Shown here one piece after another: positions 50,201 to 56,557 of a DNA stretch of 64,000 nucleotides. The notes beneath the pieces were generated by a model that saw nothing but the letters and a program-made list of their open reading frames with translations, did not search any database and was not told the origin of the DNA. Numbering within the stretch: the first letter of the stretch is position 1; each line of letters begins with the position of its first letter. The stretch comes from Cladopsammia gracilis (taxonomy: Eukaryota; Cnidaria; Anthozoa; Scleractinia; Dendrophylliidae). A program made the translations under genes and the position numbers. The stretch covers positions 1,332,501 through 1,396,500 of the forward strand of contig JAJGOT010000051.1 of assembly GCA_022457155.1 (NCBI GenBank). Direction: 5' to 3'.

Positions 50201-53200
50201 ATGTTTGTTCTCACTTAGAAGATTATCGCTCGTTTTTCCCTCTCGGTGTTCCGAGAGCAATTCATGTATATTAAACAAAGATACCGTTAATTAGATAAAA
50301 ATACTTAACAGCATTTTCACCACAAAACAGTAAAATACCGACGATGTAGCCTCTTTAACTGCTTTTGGTCCTTCTGTCATCCACTGTTTTCATAAACGTT
50401 TGTTTACAAAGTGGTTTTGAGCCTTTATTCTTTTACTGAAATCGTCGCTTGTTTACACATGCGATTTGAAAATGCAACTTGCGCGCGACAAAATTTGCAA
50501 AAAAATCGCCCGTGTCATCGGGCCTTGAGAAATGATATTGAAATAACTTCTTTGTTTCGTTCGGTCACTAGTCAAAGAAAAAGTGCCACATGGTCGCTGT
50601 TGGATATGGTGTTCCGAGCAGAATCAACATGACGCAACTCCAAGAGATTGGTGGTGATAATGTAGTCAAAGTAATGAAGCCACAACGAGTAAAAAGATTG
50701 GTGAACAAAGTAAAAAAAATGGTCTGCAGTAAGTTATGTTTATTCTTGTCTACTATAAACTTAAAGGAAGTTCGAGCAGACTCTTTTTCTTTAAAGACGG
50801 TGGAGCAGCGTGTGCGCACCCCCTGTTTAGCTTTCGCAATGGCGCGAAAGAGAGGATGCATTAAAATGGCGATATTGCAACTTACAAAGAACTTGTGTCT
50901 GTTAGAATTCCCTATGGCTGTACGAGAGTTGGCATTTCGAAAACGCGCGTCAATTTTCCTCTTCTTTTGGCTAACAGAACGCAAAAAGCGCTCTTTATTG
51001 TTTAAGGAGGAAGGAAATAGGCGATTTTTGTAGGGTTTTCTTATCTAGGTGTATTCTTTTTTCTTTGGCTAATAACAAAGAGAAGGAAATAATGCGCTTT
51101 TATCCCAGATGTAACAATACCCCTTTTAGCCAAGCACATATAAGCTTGTGTGAGCCACAAGCTAGCCGTATTGGTATTTCATTTTTCTCTCTAAAACTCA
51201 TTAATAATTCATAACGAGAACGCAAAGGAAATCACTATAGTGAAGGTGGTTTGGATAACCGGTCTTAATTTGCATAGATTTTGGCGATTTCATTCCTTCG
51301 TTTTCTCCGCATTTAATGATCAGTTTGAGGAGCTACAGCTGTATATCAAACACTCGAAAGAGTGCTTCATCAGGTATCCAAACACCTCGAAGTGGCTCAA
51401 AAAATATTCGGCTGTACCTCGTTTTCAACCCATTTCTCGGTGTTTGGATATCCTGTTAAAACACTCTTCCTCGTGTCTGATATACTATTTCGTTTTCAGA
51501 GGTTGATGGGGGATACTCGAAGTGGAGTATGTGGTCGATGTGCAGTAGCACGTGTGGTGCCGGTGTTAAGGTTCGGAGCAGAGTCTGCAATTCACCTCCG
51601 CCACGAAAAGGCAAGGATTGCACACGATTGGGTAACCCTTACGAAACAGTCGAATGCAACGAGGGCGAATGCTCAACAGGTAGGTTATGGTAGCTATAGT
51701 GCGACAGTTACTGCTTATTAAAGTGCCCCTGTGATCAAATTTTTGATTTTCATTTTTTTACATTTTCGTGTACAATTAGACTTTCTTACTCATCTTGCCA
51801 AATTTCAATTCATTACGAACATCAGAAGTCATTTTATTTTAACATTTATTTCCGAGAATTTACGGCCGCCATTAATCAACCTTATTCCAAGGCTTGGTTG
51901 CGAATGGGAGAAAGTGACGTCAAAGACTCAAACATACCTCACGGGTTGAAATTATAATAACAATAAGTGTTGAAAATCACGCGAAAACCAACAAAAACTT
52001 TGGACTTGTTCTTCGTGCAATTTTCTATGCTGATTGTTATTATAATTACAGTTTTCATGACCAAGTTTTTTTGTCAAAAAGCTCTAAATACTAGTAGCCT
52101 TAATGAGTCAGGAAGATTATCGTTTTGTACTTTTCCATCTAAATGCATACCAGAGCCAACTCCATGTAGCCACAAGAAACTGGACGTTTGCTTGATAGTA
52201 GATGCGTCATTGAGTGTGAGGCTTCCAAACTTTGTGCGCGTGAAGACCTTCCTGATTCAGTTCATCCATCAATTTGATCCTGACACACATTTCAGTATCA
52301 TTACTTTCGCCAAGACTCCGACTGTGCATTGCAAGTTTTCTGACAGTCAGTGTCAGACAACAGATGGCACCCACGATCTCATCTCAGAGATACCCGACAA
52401 GCTTAAGTATGGCACTTTCACCGACAAAGCTTTCGTTGCTGCCGACCAAATTGTCTTCACATCTGAGAATGGCGACAGAGCGGATGCCAACAACCTGGTC
52501 GTGTGTATTACCGATGGCAAGACCATGAAGGGATCTGCGCCTTTTAACGTTACCGTTCCTCCATTGCGGGTTTGTTTTTAAAATTAGTATTTTAAGACAT
52601 CGTTATTGTCATCAGTTCGAGCTTGTCACTAGTTTTAATTATCCTTTTAAAGAGCCAAAAACCTGGCATATCCCAATGTAATTGTTCGCTTTTATGAACA
52701 ATAACTATATCAGTGCCCTGAAACGTTTTCATGCGTGTCGTTGAGTGCAATGTGCGGACCCCAACGGGAATCAAACCCACTCGACCCGCCCAAATGTCTT
52801 CCCACAAGAAGACGCGACGGTTCCGGGAGGGGAGGGGGGGACTCCGATATAAAAATGACGCAGGTCCTCATCGAATTGAGCCGAAAAAAAAAATATGACA
52901 GAATATGTCTTGTGTTGTTTAAAAATGGTACCTCTGAGGGGTAAAAATATATTTGAGCCACGCCTATCAAACGAGATTCTGGTACCTTTTAGGGTGTTTT
53001 TCGAAAATTTCTGACGAGCACCCCCGTCGTTTTTATATGGAAGTCCCCACCCCCGTCACGCCGCGTCGTCTCCTTGTCGGAGACCATTTTCTCGGGCGCT
53101 CGCGTGATCGCCTACCTCCTAAACAACACATATAACAAAGGAGGAAGGGACTGAGGAATGGACAGAAGTCCCAAAACGTCTGAACATTTAGCTTCAAAAG

Positions 53201-53868
53201 CGCTTTTATAACTTTTTTCAAACATATTCATTTGATACGATTGGCGCTACACAGTTCACATCTATTATGATTTTATTAACATATAACAAAAGCCGGATTC
53301 GTTTCATGTTTAGATAGGAAATTTAAATTTGTGTGGGCGGAAGTGCTGGATTGGTTTACTGAAATACTTCGTTTGATAGAACCGTTGTACCAGATAGGAA
53401 AAAATGTCCGAAAACATGATTGGCGGCTATGGTAAGTGGTATTTGGACCGAATGTTGAAATACTTTATGTCTAAAACAACAGAATGGGCTTTAGTTGCCG
53501 TTGCAAATTTTCTGCGGTTGCATATTATGCATATTTTGCCTAAAGTAATTTGCCAATTCACTTGTTGCATGTTAAATTGTGGGTCAGATAATATTAATTG
53601 TGACCTCGTTTGATTCACAGTAATTATTAGTAAATAGTTCTTTTGTTCATGTCCATTTTAAAATGATATATTTTGAACTCACTTTAATTAGGACGGCAAA
53701 AACGCAAAGGTGTTAGCATTTGGAGTTGGTCCATCCATTCGCGAAGAGGATCTCAACGAGATGGCTGGAGAAAAGAATTGGTTCTACGTGGATAATTTCT
53801 TTGATATGAAGGAAAGAATCCCAGATATACTGGAGACAGCATGTAATGAAACTGCTCCCATACCATAA
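29890..53868 (+). CDS. Secreted VWA/thrombospondin type-1 mosaic protein (12 coding exons)
   Basis: The join 29890-29941, 39479-39517, 42113-42151, 42968-43383, 44318-44471, 46804-46986, 48108-48287, 49550-49983, 50572-50728, 51500-51679, 52154-52569, 53692-53868 gives 2427 nt in one open frame (808 residues plus stop). All introns are GT-AG. Order: signal peptide (about 1-22), short linker (to 43), VWA1 (44-233), TSP1-1 (234-294), TSP1-2 (295-354), VWA2 (355-551), TSP1-3 (552-611), VWA3 (612-808). Each VWA keeps the MIDAS metal site: DRSKS, DRSRS and DASLS, a central T-x-T-D, and TDG. Each TSP1 has six cysteines, WxxW and CxxTCG. There is no transmembrane segment or GPI signal. VWA plus TSP1 proteins act in cell-matrix adhesion, and coral skeletal organic matrix contains proteins of this composition. 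A role in matrix or mucus is inference. An alternative first exon or missed small exons in the 9.5-kb intron are possible. Confidence 0.85.
29958..30143. mobile_element. MITE family 1, copy 2 (in intron 1)
   Basis: Same TIRs as 15343-15538 (AATAGGCCATTTGCACGATG), internal sequence in reverse orientation. Starts 16 bp after the exon 1 donor. Confidence 0.8.
30150..30345 (-). mobile_element. Penelope-like retroelement fragment with decayed hammerhead-like core
   Basis: The minus strand contains CGAAGGGCTAGCGATCGAAA then CGTC (30220-30254). This is close to the hammerhead arrangement known in Penelope-like element repeats: CUGANGA, stem II, GAAA, stem III, GUC. Here the CUGANGA box reads CTTACGA and stem II is weak, so self-cleavage is unlikely. 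Flanks (CAGTAATTTTGTTTACGATGG) are consistent with the element's long terminal region. Assignment by motif only. Confidence 0.4.
30629..30725 (+). promoter_or_regulatory. Promoter-like inverted repeat, left copy
   Basis: ACATAGTCCGT, ACGGAT, CTGGCGCCATTTTGAATAAT and GGGTCAAAAAGGGGGCATTA lead to CCAAGATGGCG. The same order occurs inverted at 33886-33974. CAAGATGGCG resembles a YY1-type initiator or translation-start context. The ATG of the next ORF lies inside it. Could also be a terminal inverted repeat of a composite element. Confidence 0.5.
30719..31084 (+). CDS. Uncharacterised ORF under a promoter-like repeat, perhaps a first exon
   Basis: Open frame of 121 residues beginning CCAAGATGGCG, rich in charged residues, with no transmembrane or signal segment and no family I recognise. 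The text ILPDPDTLHEGWED looks like real protein, not random frame. A donor-like AAA|GTGAGTAA at about 31078 would end a first exon. It may be a transposon-borne or retrotransposed gene fragment in intron 1 of the VWA/TSP1 gene; the same promoter-like block precedes the THAP-like exon at 33802. Confidence 0.4.
   Translation: MASQSEHGCVSEVETRNIFKSWGVEKHKSFLIAREVPVGTTNKEGLINLAVFAQKLGLKPQKTVIECQVEVDRERMAKLRLEEGRIILPDPDTLHEGWEDSSASYPSLSQINAEKYWNESE
31345..31816. mobile_element. TIR element with inserted G-run-ended repeat
   Basis: Outer arms: GACCTCTTTAGCTTGT...CCCAATGTAGGTCATGTGATG (31349-31396) mirrored by CATCACATGATCTACATTGGG...ACAAGCTAAAGAGGTC (31768-31815). Inside, 31425-31722 is bounded by TGCATACATTCCCGGGGG and CCCCGGGGCATACATATGCA, with internal AACTCGTGAAATC/ACCCTTTTATA tandem motifs. 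Two nested non-coding elements. Confidence 0.7.
32018..32760. repeat. Two-copy tandem repeat, period about 393 bp
   Basis: GTCCTATGATGCTGAGTTCTGC starts at 32018 and again at 32411, and the two units stay alignable to CAAATAAA at about 32366 and 32751. Non-coding; frames through it are degenerate. Confidence 0.75.
32761..33690. other. Intron 1 sequence, nothing recognised
   Basis: AT-rich, no supported exon or repeat boundary. Confidence 0.35.
33741..33802 (-). pseudogene. THAP-like zinc-finger first exon (orphan)
   Basis: On the minus strand ATG at 33802 opens MGGGDYCAVYGCSNSRRKLD and ends at donor CAG|GTATGA (phase 2). C-x-x-x-G-C at the N-terminus is the start of the THAP C2CH DNA-binding domain, often encoded by a short first exon. 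No matching second exon (FxxFP, HF) is found at lower coordinates, so this looks like an isolated remnant, perhaps of a THAP-containing transposase or captured gene. Confidence 0.45.
33886..33974 (-). promoter_or_regulatory. Promoter-like inverted repeat, right copy
   Basis: Reverse complement of 30629-30725: ACATAGTCCGTTTTACGGAT, CGGCGCCATTTTGAATAAT, GGGTCAAAAAGGGGGCATTA, CCAAGATGGCG. It lies upstream of the THAP-like exon on the same strand. With the left copy it points inward across 3.2 kb. Confidence 0.5.
33975..34797. other. Intron 1 sequence, nothing recognised
   Basis: Short frames only; no domains or element ends. Confidence 0.3.
34798..34985. mobile_element. Dispersed repeat family 2, copy 2
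   Basis: GTTATTCTAGACAGAGAAAAG through GTGCTTCCGACCTTTCACC, same orientation as 17096-17335. Confidence 0.7.
35640..37243 (-). pseudogene. 5'-truncated CR1/Jockey-type LINE (reverse transcriptase)
   Basis: Minus-strand frames give consecutive parts of a non-LTR reverse transcriptase. An N-terminal finger/palm piece is at 37253-37056. At 36824-36366 come KAFDTVDHDILLDKLYGFRG, a G-x-x-LGPLLFLVYVNDI block and the catalytic FADDTN. The thumb piece (36373-36179, SWKYHID) is in another frame. Frameshifts and stops, including one near 36370, show it is inactive. The catalytic FADD pair itself is intact. It lies antisense in intron 1 of the VWA/TSP1 gene. Confidence 0.85.
37243..37796. repeat. Segmental duplication, copy lacking the microexon
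   Basis: Collinear with 39427-40110: AACTTTGACATAT, CCAAGAATTGTATTTCTT, then the CTAAGCGACCACCCAAAAT block, CTATAGTAATCTCAATGTAC and the CCGGAAGT-type repeat. The exon 2 homologue present at 39479-39517 and about 50 bp of following intron are absent here. Confidence 0.75.
37797..37983 (-). pseudogene. L1/Tx1-type LINE fragment, downstream part
   Basis: The minus strand reads STLSISQRRGIISLIPKK, then LRPISLLKTDYEILTKTIAK, the conserved reverse-transcriptase block of L1/Tx1-type LINEs. It continues the fragment at 38980-39187, from which it is separated by a DNA element. Confidence 0.75.
37984..38979. mobile_element. CCC-ended TIR element inserted in a LINE (piggyBac-like ends)
   Basis: ACCCATTGACGCCCGCGAC at the left and CACGGCTGTCAATGGGT at the right are inverted. 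On the LINE strand the flanks read TTCA|CCC and GGG|TTGA, resembling a mutated TTAA target of piggyBac-type elements. Two overlapping frames inside (minus 38397-38209, 62 residues; plus 38374-38646) show no transposase motif. Confidence 0.6.
38980..39187 (-). pseudogene. L1/Tx1-type LINE fragment, upstream part
   Basis: The minus strand reads ENITPLN, SKAECVKALLDF, SITPGTDGLPVEFYLFFW, the N-terminal reverse-transcriptase motif (PGxDGxPxEFY) of L1-like LINEs. It joins in sense to 37983-37797 once the intervening DNA element is disregarded. Confidence 0.75.
39188..39302 (+). mobile_element. LINE 3' end with (GAT)n tail
   Basis: AT-rich sequence ending AAAATAAAGATGATGATG, the same junction as the minus-strand LINE at 249-885. 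A strongly 5'-truncated insertion. Confidence 0.5.
39427..40110. repeat. Segmental duplication, exon-bearing copy
   Basis: Collinear with 37243-37796 but containing exon 2 and its donor region. Includes the CTAAGCGACCACCC block and the CCGGAAGT/GCATGCAAATTTATGCACGC dispersed repeat. Confidence 0.75.
39479..39517 (+). CDS. VWA/TSP1 gene exon 2: 39-nt microexon
   Basis: Acceptor TTTTTGTCTAG, donor G|GTAAGTAAG, phase 1 on both sides. Encodes the linker GAVNGSVVNGQEV. Homologous to exon 3 including the donor flank GTAAGTAAGTGATCAGTTA. Too short for conventional ORF calling. Confidence 0.65.
40192..41376. mobile_element. Non-autonomous TIR element rich in TGACGTCA sites
   Basis: TTTAACCCTATCCAGACC at the left and GGTCTGGATAGAAT at the right, both next to G/C homopolymer runs and followed by inverted CTCCAGAAG...AACTTTGAAACC / GCAAAGTTCGAGCGTGCTCC blocks. 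The interior carries at least four ATGACGTCA-type boxes (40380-40400, 40496-40520, 40655) and GCCATCTTGGATCC. The left flank TTAACCC fits a piggyBac-type end. Confidence 0.65.
41683..41870 (+). mobile_element. tRNA-derived SINE (tRNA-Leu-like head)
   Basis: GGCAGCGTGGTCGAGTGGTC (A box) and GGTCCCGGGTTCAAGTCCCG (B box) form a tRNA-like head. A tail with TAGACCCGAGTTCAACTCC and GCCTCCTATCAGTTGGGA follows. The anticodon region does not make a normal tRNA. Confidence 0.6.
42113..42151 (+). CDS. VWA/TSP1 gene exon 3: 39-nt microexon
   Basis: Acceptor TTTTGGAATAG, donor G|GTAAGTAAG, phase 1-1. Encodes GVVNGEVAARQVA. A paralogue of exon 2: same length, same phase, and the same intronic flank after the donor. 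Confidence 0.65.
42461..42709 (+). mobile_element. tRNA-derived SINE, same family as 60015-60317, damaged
   Basis: GCTGTGGCCTAGTGGTTAGC (A box), CCTTAATCGGTGGTTGTTCC, TTAGACAAGAAAATTTACTC, CCACCCAGATGTATAAATCG. It aligns along its length with the 60-kb copy, but the B box region is deleted, so it cannot be transcribed normally. Confidence 0.7.
42968..43383 (+). CDS. VWA/TSP1 gene exon 4: VWA domain 1, first part
   Basis: Opens in phase 1 with ESACEKGIDLGIIVDRSKS. The MIDAS DxSxS motif is DRSKS, the threonine loop ATRTDLAL, and the strand-end VVFTDGKT. Ends after PPLE at a phase-0 donor (GAG|GTAGGA). Confidence 0.9.
43697..43830. mobile_element. Foldback element in intron 4
   Basis: ATACAAATGTAAGGGCGGAA pairs with TTCCGATCTTACATTTGTAT. 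The arms also pair GTAACTCGAGTTTCACGCAC with GTGCGTGAAACTCGAATTAC. Confidence 0.8.
44030..44215 (+). mobile_element. LINE-like 3' end with (GATT)n tail
   Basis: AT-rich sequence ending ATGAATAAAGTTGATTGATT, then GATT repeats to 44212: a poly(A)-signal-like box directly followed by a tetranucleotide tail, as in 5'-truncated LINEs. Confidence 0.5.
44318..44471 (+). CDS. VWA/TSP1 gene exon 5: VWA domain 1, second part
   Basis: Acceptor TTTTTGAAAAG, phase 0 in and phase 1 out (TGT G|GTAAGTG). Encodes DKGVNIIAVGIGKG...LEQIAG...LDDIVAEVC, the C-terminal strand and helix of the VWA fold. Confidence 0.9.
44540..44920. mobile_element. TIR element in intron 5
   Basis: GCTTTGGTTACTTTTAGGGG (44550) is mirrored by CCCCTAAAAGTAACCAAAGC (about 44904). 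Inner GCGCGCTAAAATAGCGAA is mirrored by TTCGCTATTTTAGCGCGCGC. It appears inserted into a CCCTTTCACT... repeat, the rest of which resumes at 44920 (compare 1018-1085). Confidence 0.75.
45122..45812. repeat. Long TGAC/TGATTGAC tetranucleotide array
   Basis: Imperfect CTGA/TTGA tetramers at 45122-45514 and 45585-45812. They are interrupted by (CAA)n and TTTATTTACAAATAATAATA (45515-45584), which looks like an antisense LINE-type 3' end. All frames give Ser-Gln-Ser-Val-type artefacts. Confidence 0.8.
46150..46292. mobile_element. Foldback element, family 4 copy 1
   Basis: ATATATGTTGTAGTTAATTT pairs with AAATTAACTACAATATATAT across a centre reading CCTTTGTTTTAAATTCATTA. The centre matches the foldback at 56124-56262. 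Confidence 0.7.
46804..46986 (+). CDS. VWA/TSP1 gene exon 6: TSP1 repeat 1
   Basis: Phase 1-1 exon coding GGYTRWSEWSECTVTCGNG through EACILPECDE. Six cysteines, WSEW (a C-mannosylation context) and CTVTCG (an O-fucosylation-like context). Confidence 0.9.
48108..48287 (+). CDS. VWA/TSP1 gene exon 7: TSP1 repeat 2
   Basis: Acceptor TTCTTCATTTCAG, donor G|GTATGC, phase 1-1. Encodes GGYSRWTTWTQCSKTCGGG through VACNTKPCK with six cysteines. Confidence 0.9.
48354..48709. repeat. Two nearly identical tandem copies, 178-bp unit
   Basis: 48354-48531 and 48532-48709 appear to differ at about one base. Each holds an antisense tRNA-like segment (minus strand GGCTCGATAGTTAAGTGG, CATGGGTTCCAATCC), so the unit is probably a SINE head. 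Confidence 0.85.
49550..49983 (+). CDS. VWA/TSP1 gene exon 8: VWA domain 2, first part
   Basis: Phase 1 in, phase 0 out after PPLK (AAG|GTAGGC). Encodes CDQGIDLGILIDRSRS with MIDAS DRSRS, threonine loop TRTDKGL and ITFTDGRA. More basic than VWA1 and VWA3. Confidence 0.9.
50572..50728 (+). CDS. VWA/TSP1 gene exon 9: VWA domain 2, second part
   Basis: Acceptor GGTCACTAG, donor TGC A|GTAAGT, phase 0-1. Encodes SKKKCHMVAVGYGVPSRINM...LQEIGG...VNKVKKMVC. Lys/Arg-rich compared with the other two copies. Confidence 0.85.
51343..51483. mobile_element. MITE family 3, copy 2, next to exon 10
   Basis: TATCAAACACTCGAAAGAG at the left and GTGTCTGATA at the right. Reverse complement of 22588-22706. It ends about 16 bp before the exon 10 acceptor. 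Confidence 0.65.
51500..51679 (+). CDS. VWA/TSP1 gene exon 10: TSP1 repeat 3
   Basis: Acceptor TATTTCGTTTTCAG, donor G|GTAGGT, phase 1-1. Encodes VDGGYSKWSMWSMCSSTCGA through VECNEGECST with six cysteines. Its reading frame was recovered from splice phase and is not the longest ORF here. Confidence 0.85.
52154..52569 (+). CDS. VWA/TSP1 gene exon 11: VWA domain 3, first part
   Basis: Phase 1 in, phase 0 out after PPLR (CGG|GTTTGT). Encodes EPTPCSHKKLDVCLIVDAS with MIDAS DASLS, threonine loop GTFTDKAF, CITDGKT. Extra cysteines (HCKFSDSQCQ) are not seen in VWA1 or VWA2. Confidence 0.9.
52840..53040. repeat. GGTACC-motif dispersed repeat, copy 3 (in intron 11)
   Basis: GGGGACTCCGATATAAAAATG at the left, GGTACCTTTTAGGGTG near 52980, CGAGCACCCCCGTC and TTTTTATATGGAAGTCCCC at the right. 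The inverted ends ACTCC(G/A)ATATAAAAATGAC are clearest in this copy. Confidence 0.7.
53692..53868 (+). CDS. VWA/TSP1 gene exon 12: VWA domain 3, second part, and stop
   Basis: Acceptor CACTTTAATTAG, phase 0. Encodes DGKNAKVLAFGVGPSIREED...MAGEKN...DILETACNETAPIP then TAA. No C-terminal membrane anchor. Confidence 0.9.
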   Translation, partial: DGKNAKVLAFGVGPSIREEDLNEMAGEKNWFYVDNFFDMKERIPDILETACNETAPIP

Positions 53869-54720
53869 GCCAACAAATAGGCTCCATGGCTTGTAAGTAT
53901 GTTTGAAAAGACTCAATCAGCTACGATGATTAATTACTACAGGTTAGAAAAATTCTTCGTTTTCGGTTCCTGCGGTGTTTCGCCCTTTACGCCACAAAAT
54001 AATCTTTTCCCCCCTTGTACTTCTTGGCTTGGCTTCACGCACGACGAACAGTTAGGAAGAGTGTCGTTGTTGCCCATGTCTGCTGCTTGGTTTAAGGGTT
54101 GGGGTTAGGGCTAATGACTGGCTGGTCTATGCGTGACAAACATGCTCTGCTACGACGACTGCTGCCGAACGTCCGGTGGAGAGTGGGCACTCAGGTGTCG
54201 TTTTTGTTGTTGCATATTTGTACTTTCAATTTACTTGATTTGCACGTTTTTGCCGTCAGTCTTTAACAACGCAGATAAAAGGTTTATCGCAGAAGGTGTC
54301 GCAGTGGGGTGAGTATTCAAACATAAATAAATACTTCAAGTTGCACTGAGCAACAAGGTCGAACAACCTCAAATGACAGAAGGCGGGCTAGCTGGCTATT
54401 TTTTTTAGCGTTGTTCAGGAGTTAAACTCGGGACGGCCGTAAAACCTAACCGTAACCTCCGCTTGGCGCCCTTGTCAATCGGCCACGCTGCCTTTCTAAG
54501 TAAGTTGACAGTTAAAAATTTACAAATTCTAAAGCAATTCATTACTCGCATTTTCTTGCAGGAAATAAAGCAGAAACAAGGTACAAGGGGTTGATATATC
54601 TCCGCAAGGAAAGAAGGGATCCTGGGGATAAAGTAGACAAAAAACTAGACATTTTACGAAGCATTAACGACAAGGCATTAATATTGATGTATTAACCACA
54701 GGGACAAAATAAAAGCAACG
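53869..54720 (+). other. Probable 3' UTR with spliced non-coding exons and poly(A) signal
   Basis: A donor GTAAGT lies 24 nt after the stop (53893). Exon-like blocks follow at 54260-54308 (CAG acceptor, GTGAGT donor) and from 54562 (TTTCTTGCAG acceptor). AATAAA at 54708-54713 precedes an A-run at 54722. Splicing of the UTR is inferred from signals only. Confidence 0.4.
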
Positions 54721-55071
54721 GTAAAAAAAAAAAACGATTTCAGTGTTTATTCGGCTGCTTTACATATTCAATAAGCTGCATTTTAAAGATAAATTCCCCA
54801 GTACTTATCGAAGTCAAACGACCATGGTAAGCGACTTGAATGAAAGCTGAAGTCCTCTTCTACGAAATTCTCAGGGTACCTAATCCCTACGTAGTTTGAT
54901 TTGTATAACATTGCACGCTTTCCCCAGCTTTGCATCGCATTAAGATTGGGAAAAAGATCGGCGACACGACAAGATGCATAGCGCGCACGGAAAAGGGTGC
55001 GAGGGTGATAGAATTAATTTCCCAGGCCATTACTCGAAAATCGGCTGCCAACTTCTTTGCACTTGGTATCG
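54721..55071. other. Intergenic, nothing recognised
   Basis: No coding or repeat structure beyond an A-run at 54722-54733. Confidence 0.35.
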
Positions 55072-55248
55072 ACCTATTTCATAATGGCGGCCAATTTATT
55101 TATTCTTTTATATGTTTGTTAATCAGCCTTATTGGCCTCGTTAGCGTGTGCAAAATTCAAAAGAATTTTTACTCTAAAAGGAGGCTAGTGAGGCTAATTA
55201 GCATACATATAAATGAATAAATAAATCGGCCGCCATTATGAAAGAGGT
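55072..55248. mobile_element. MITE with ATGGCGGCC ends
   Basis: TTTCATAATGGCGGCCAATT at 55077 is mirrored by CGGCCGCCATTATGAAA ending near 55242; the AAATTTATTTATTC arms are mirrored too. The inner GCCTTATTGGCCTCGTTAGC pairs with GCTAGTGAGGCTAATTAGC. Confidence 0.75.
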
Positions 55249-55856
55249 CCGTTGCACTTGATTTAAATAAGTGATTTATTCACATTTTGTTGATCTTAAA
55301 TACAATACTTATAATTTATGCAGTATGAATAGTATACCATTACACGCTGTACCAATCACCATTTAGATTAGAGAAAAATTCGGCTTCCATCATCCAAGCC
55401 GAATCACCTACGCTTCACAAATCAAGACCATCAATGGCGTCTCTATCACTCGAAACTCGCATCCAATCAAATGTGCCATTGTGTGTCTTTCCTCACCATT
55501 GAAGGCCAGACTTATTCGCGCCAAAATGACATAACATATATCATATACACTATCAAACACTCCAAACCTCACTTCAAAACCTGACTGCTGTCCCCCATTC
55601 CTCGTCCCCCACACACGGTTACCTGCTCCCGACTAAAAACCAAATATACATCGTGGGAAACCTGAGTAATTAGTATCATTACCATATCTGCGACTGTTAT
55701 CCCTTTGTTAGCCTAAGTTTAGTTCTCATACTTAACAAAAATGTACATTCCAGGCTCCTGACTACAAAAAAATAATATAGGGATGACAGTTCTGACCCAG
55801 CGATAGACTAGGGGAATTTGTTTAGGTACTCTTTTGCAGAACATTTCACGTTACGT
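55249..55856. other. Non-coding DNA
   Basis: No supported gene or element end. Confidence 0.35.
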
Positions 55857-56052
55857 CACGGCGGCCATGTTGGTTCACTTCTTTGGGTGTTTCTTGGTGT
55901 AGCGGAAGCCATTGTTGGTTAGCTTTTGTGTTGTGGTGTGGGTATGTTCAGTGTCTTTTGAATCTTTTGTTTTAAGTCATTTGGTGATCACACCATCCGC
56001 AACACCAAGAAACTACCACTTCTTTTGTTATGTGCACCAACATGGCCGCCAT
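55857..56052. mobile_element. TIR-like element with CGGCGGCCATGTTGG ends
   Basis: ACGGCGGCCATGTTGGTTCAC (split 55858-55878) is mirrored by GTGCACCAACATGGCCGCCAT (about 56030-56050). GTTTCTTGGTGT and ACACCAAGAAAC form an inner inverted pair. Similar GACACCAACATGGCCGCC occurs at 17548-17600. Confidence 0.55.
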
Positions 56053-56123
56053 GTCCTTTGTCAGTTGAGTCCCACAGGACGGAAGGTCACGTGAGTCACG
56101 TGAGTATAAACCATCTATAGTTA

Positions 56124-56262
56124 GTGTATATGTTGTGTATATGTTGTGGTTCAAATTTTATTTTCCTTTGTTTAAAACTCATTATCATACATTACCATAG
56201 CCAAAAACAAAGGAAAATAAAATTTGAACCAAGGATAAAATTGAACCACAACATATACACGA
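56124..56262. mobile_element. Foldback element, family 4 copy 2
   Basis: GTATATGTTGTGGTTCAAAT pairs with ATTTGAACC...GAACCACAACATATAC. The centre matches the foldback at 46150-46292. Confidence 0.75.
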
Positions 56263-56557
56263 GTTCACAGCCAATAATATTTTCAAATTTGCGATCATCA
56301 ACTGAGCATCTGTTGATATAATGACGTTACGAAATAAGTCCTTTTACAGTCCAAACCGTACTTCAAGACCTCACTCTCAAATCTCATCTCCACACATGAT
56401 GTGAAGGGTATCTTCCTTATCTATCTTCCTTTACAGCGACCCCTCTAAGGAGGATTATTTGCCGAGTTGTCTGAAAGCAATATACATATGTGCAGAATAA
56501 CTAAATAGCGAATGAGAAAAAAAAAATAAATAAATAATAAAAGAGACTGTAGCTAAA

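Noticed and set aside
50568..51033. ORFs of 138 and 147 residues around exon 9
   Set aside because: Only 50572-50728 is coding by phase and homology to the other VWA domains; the rest is intron read-through or antisense.
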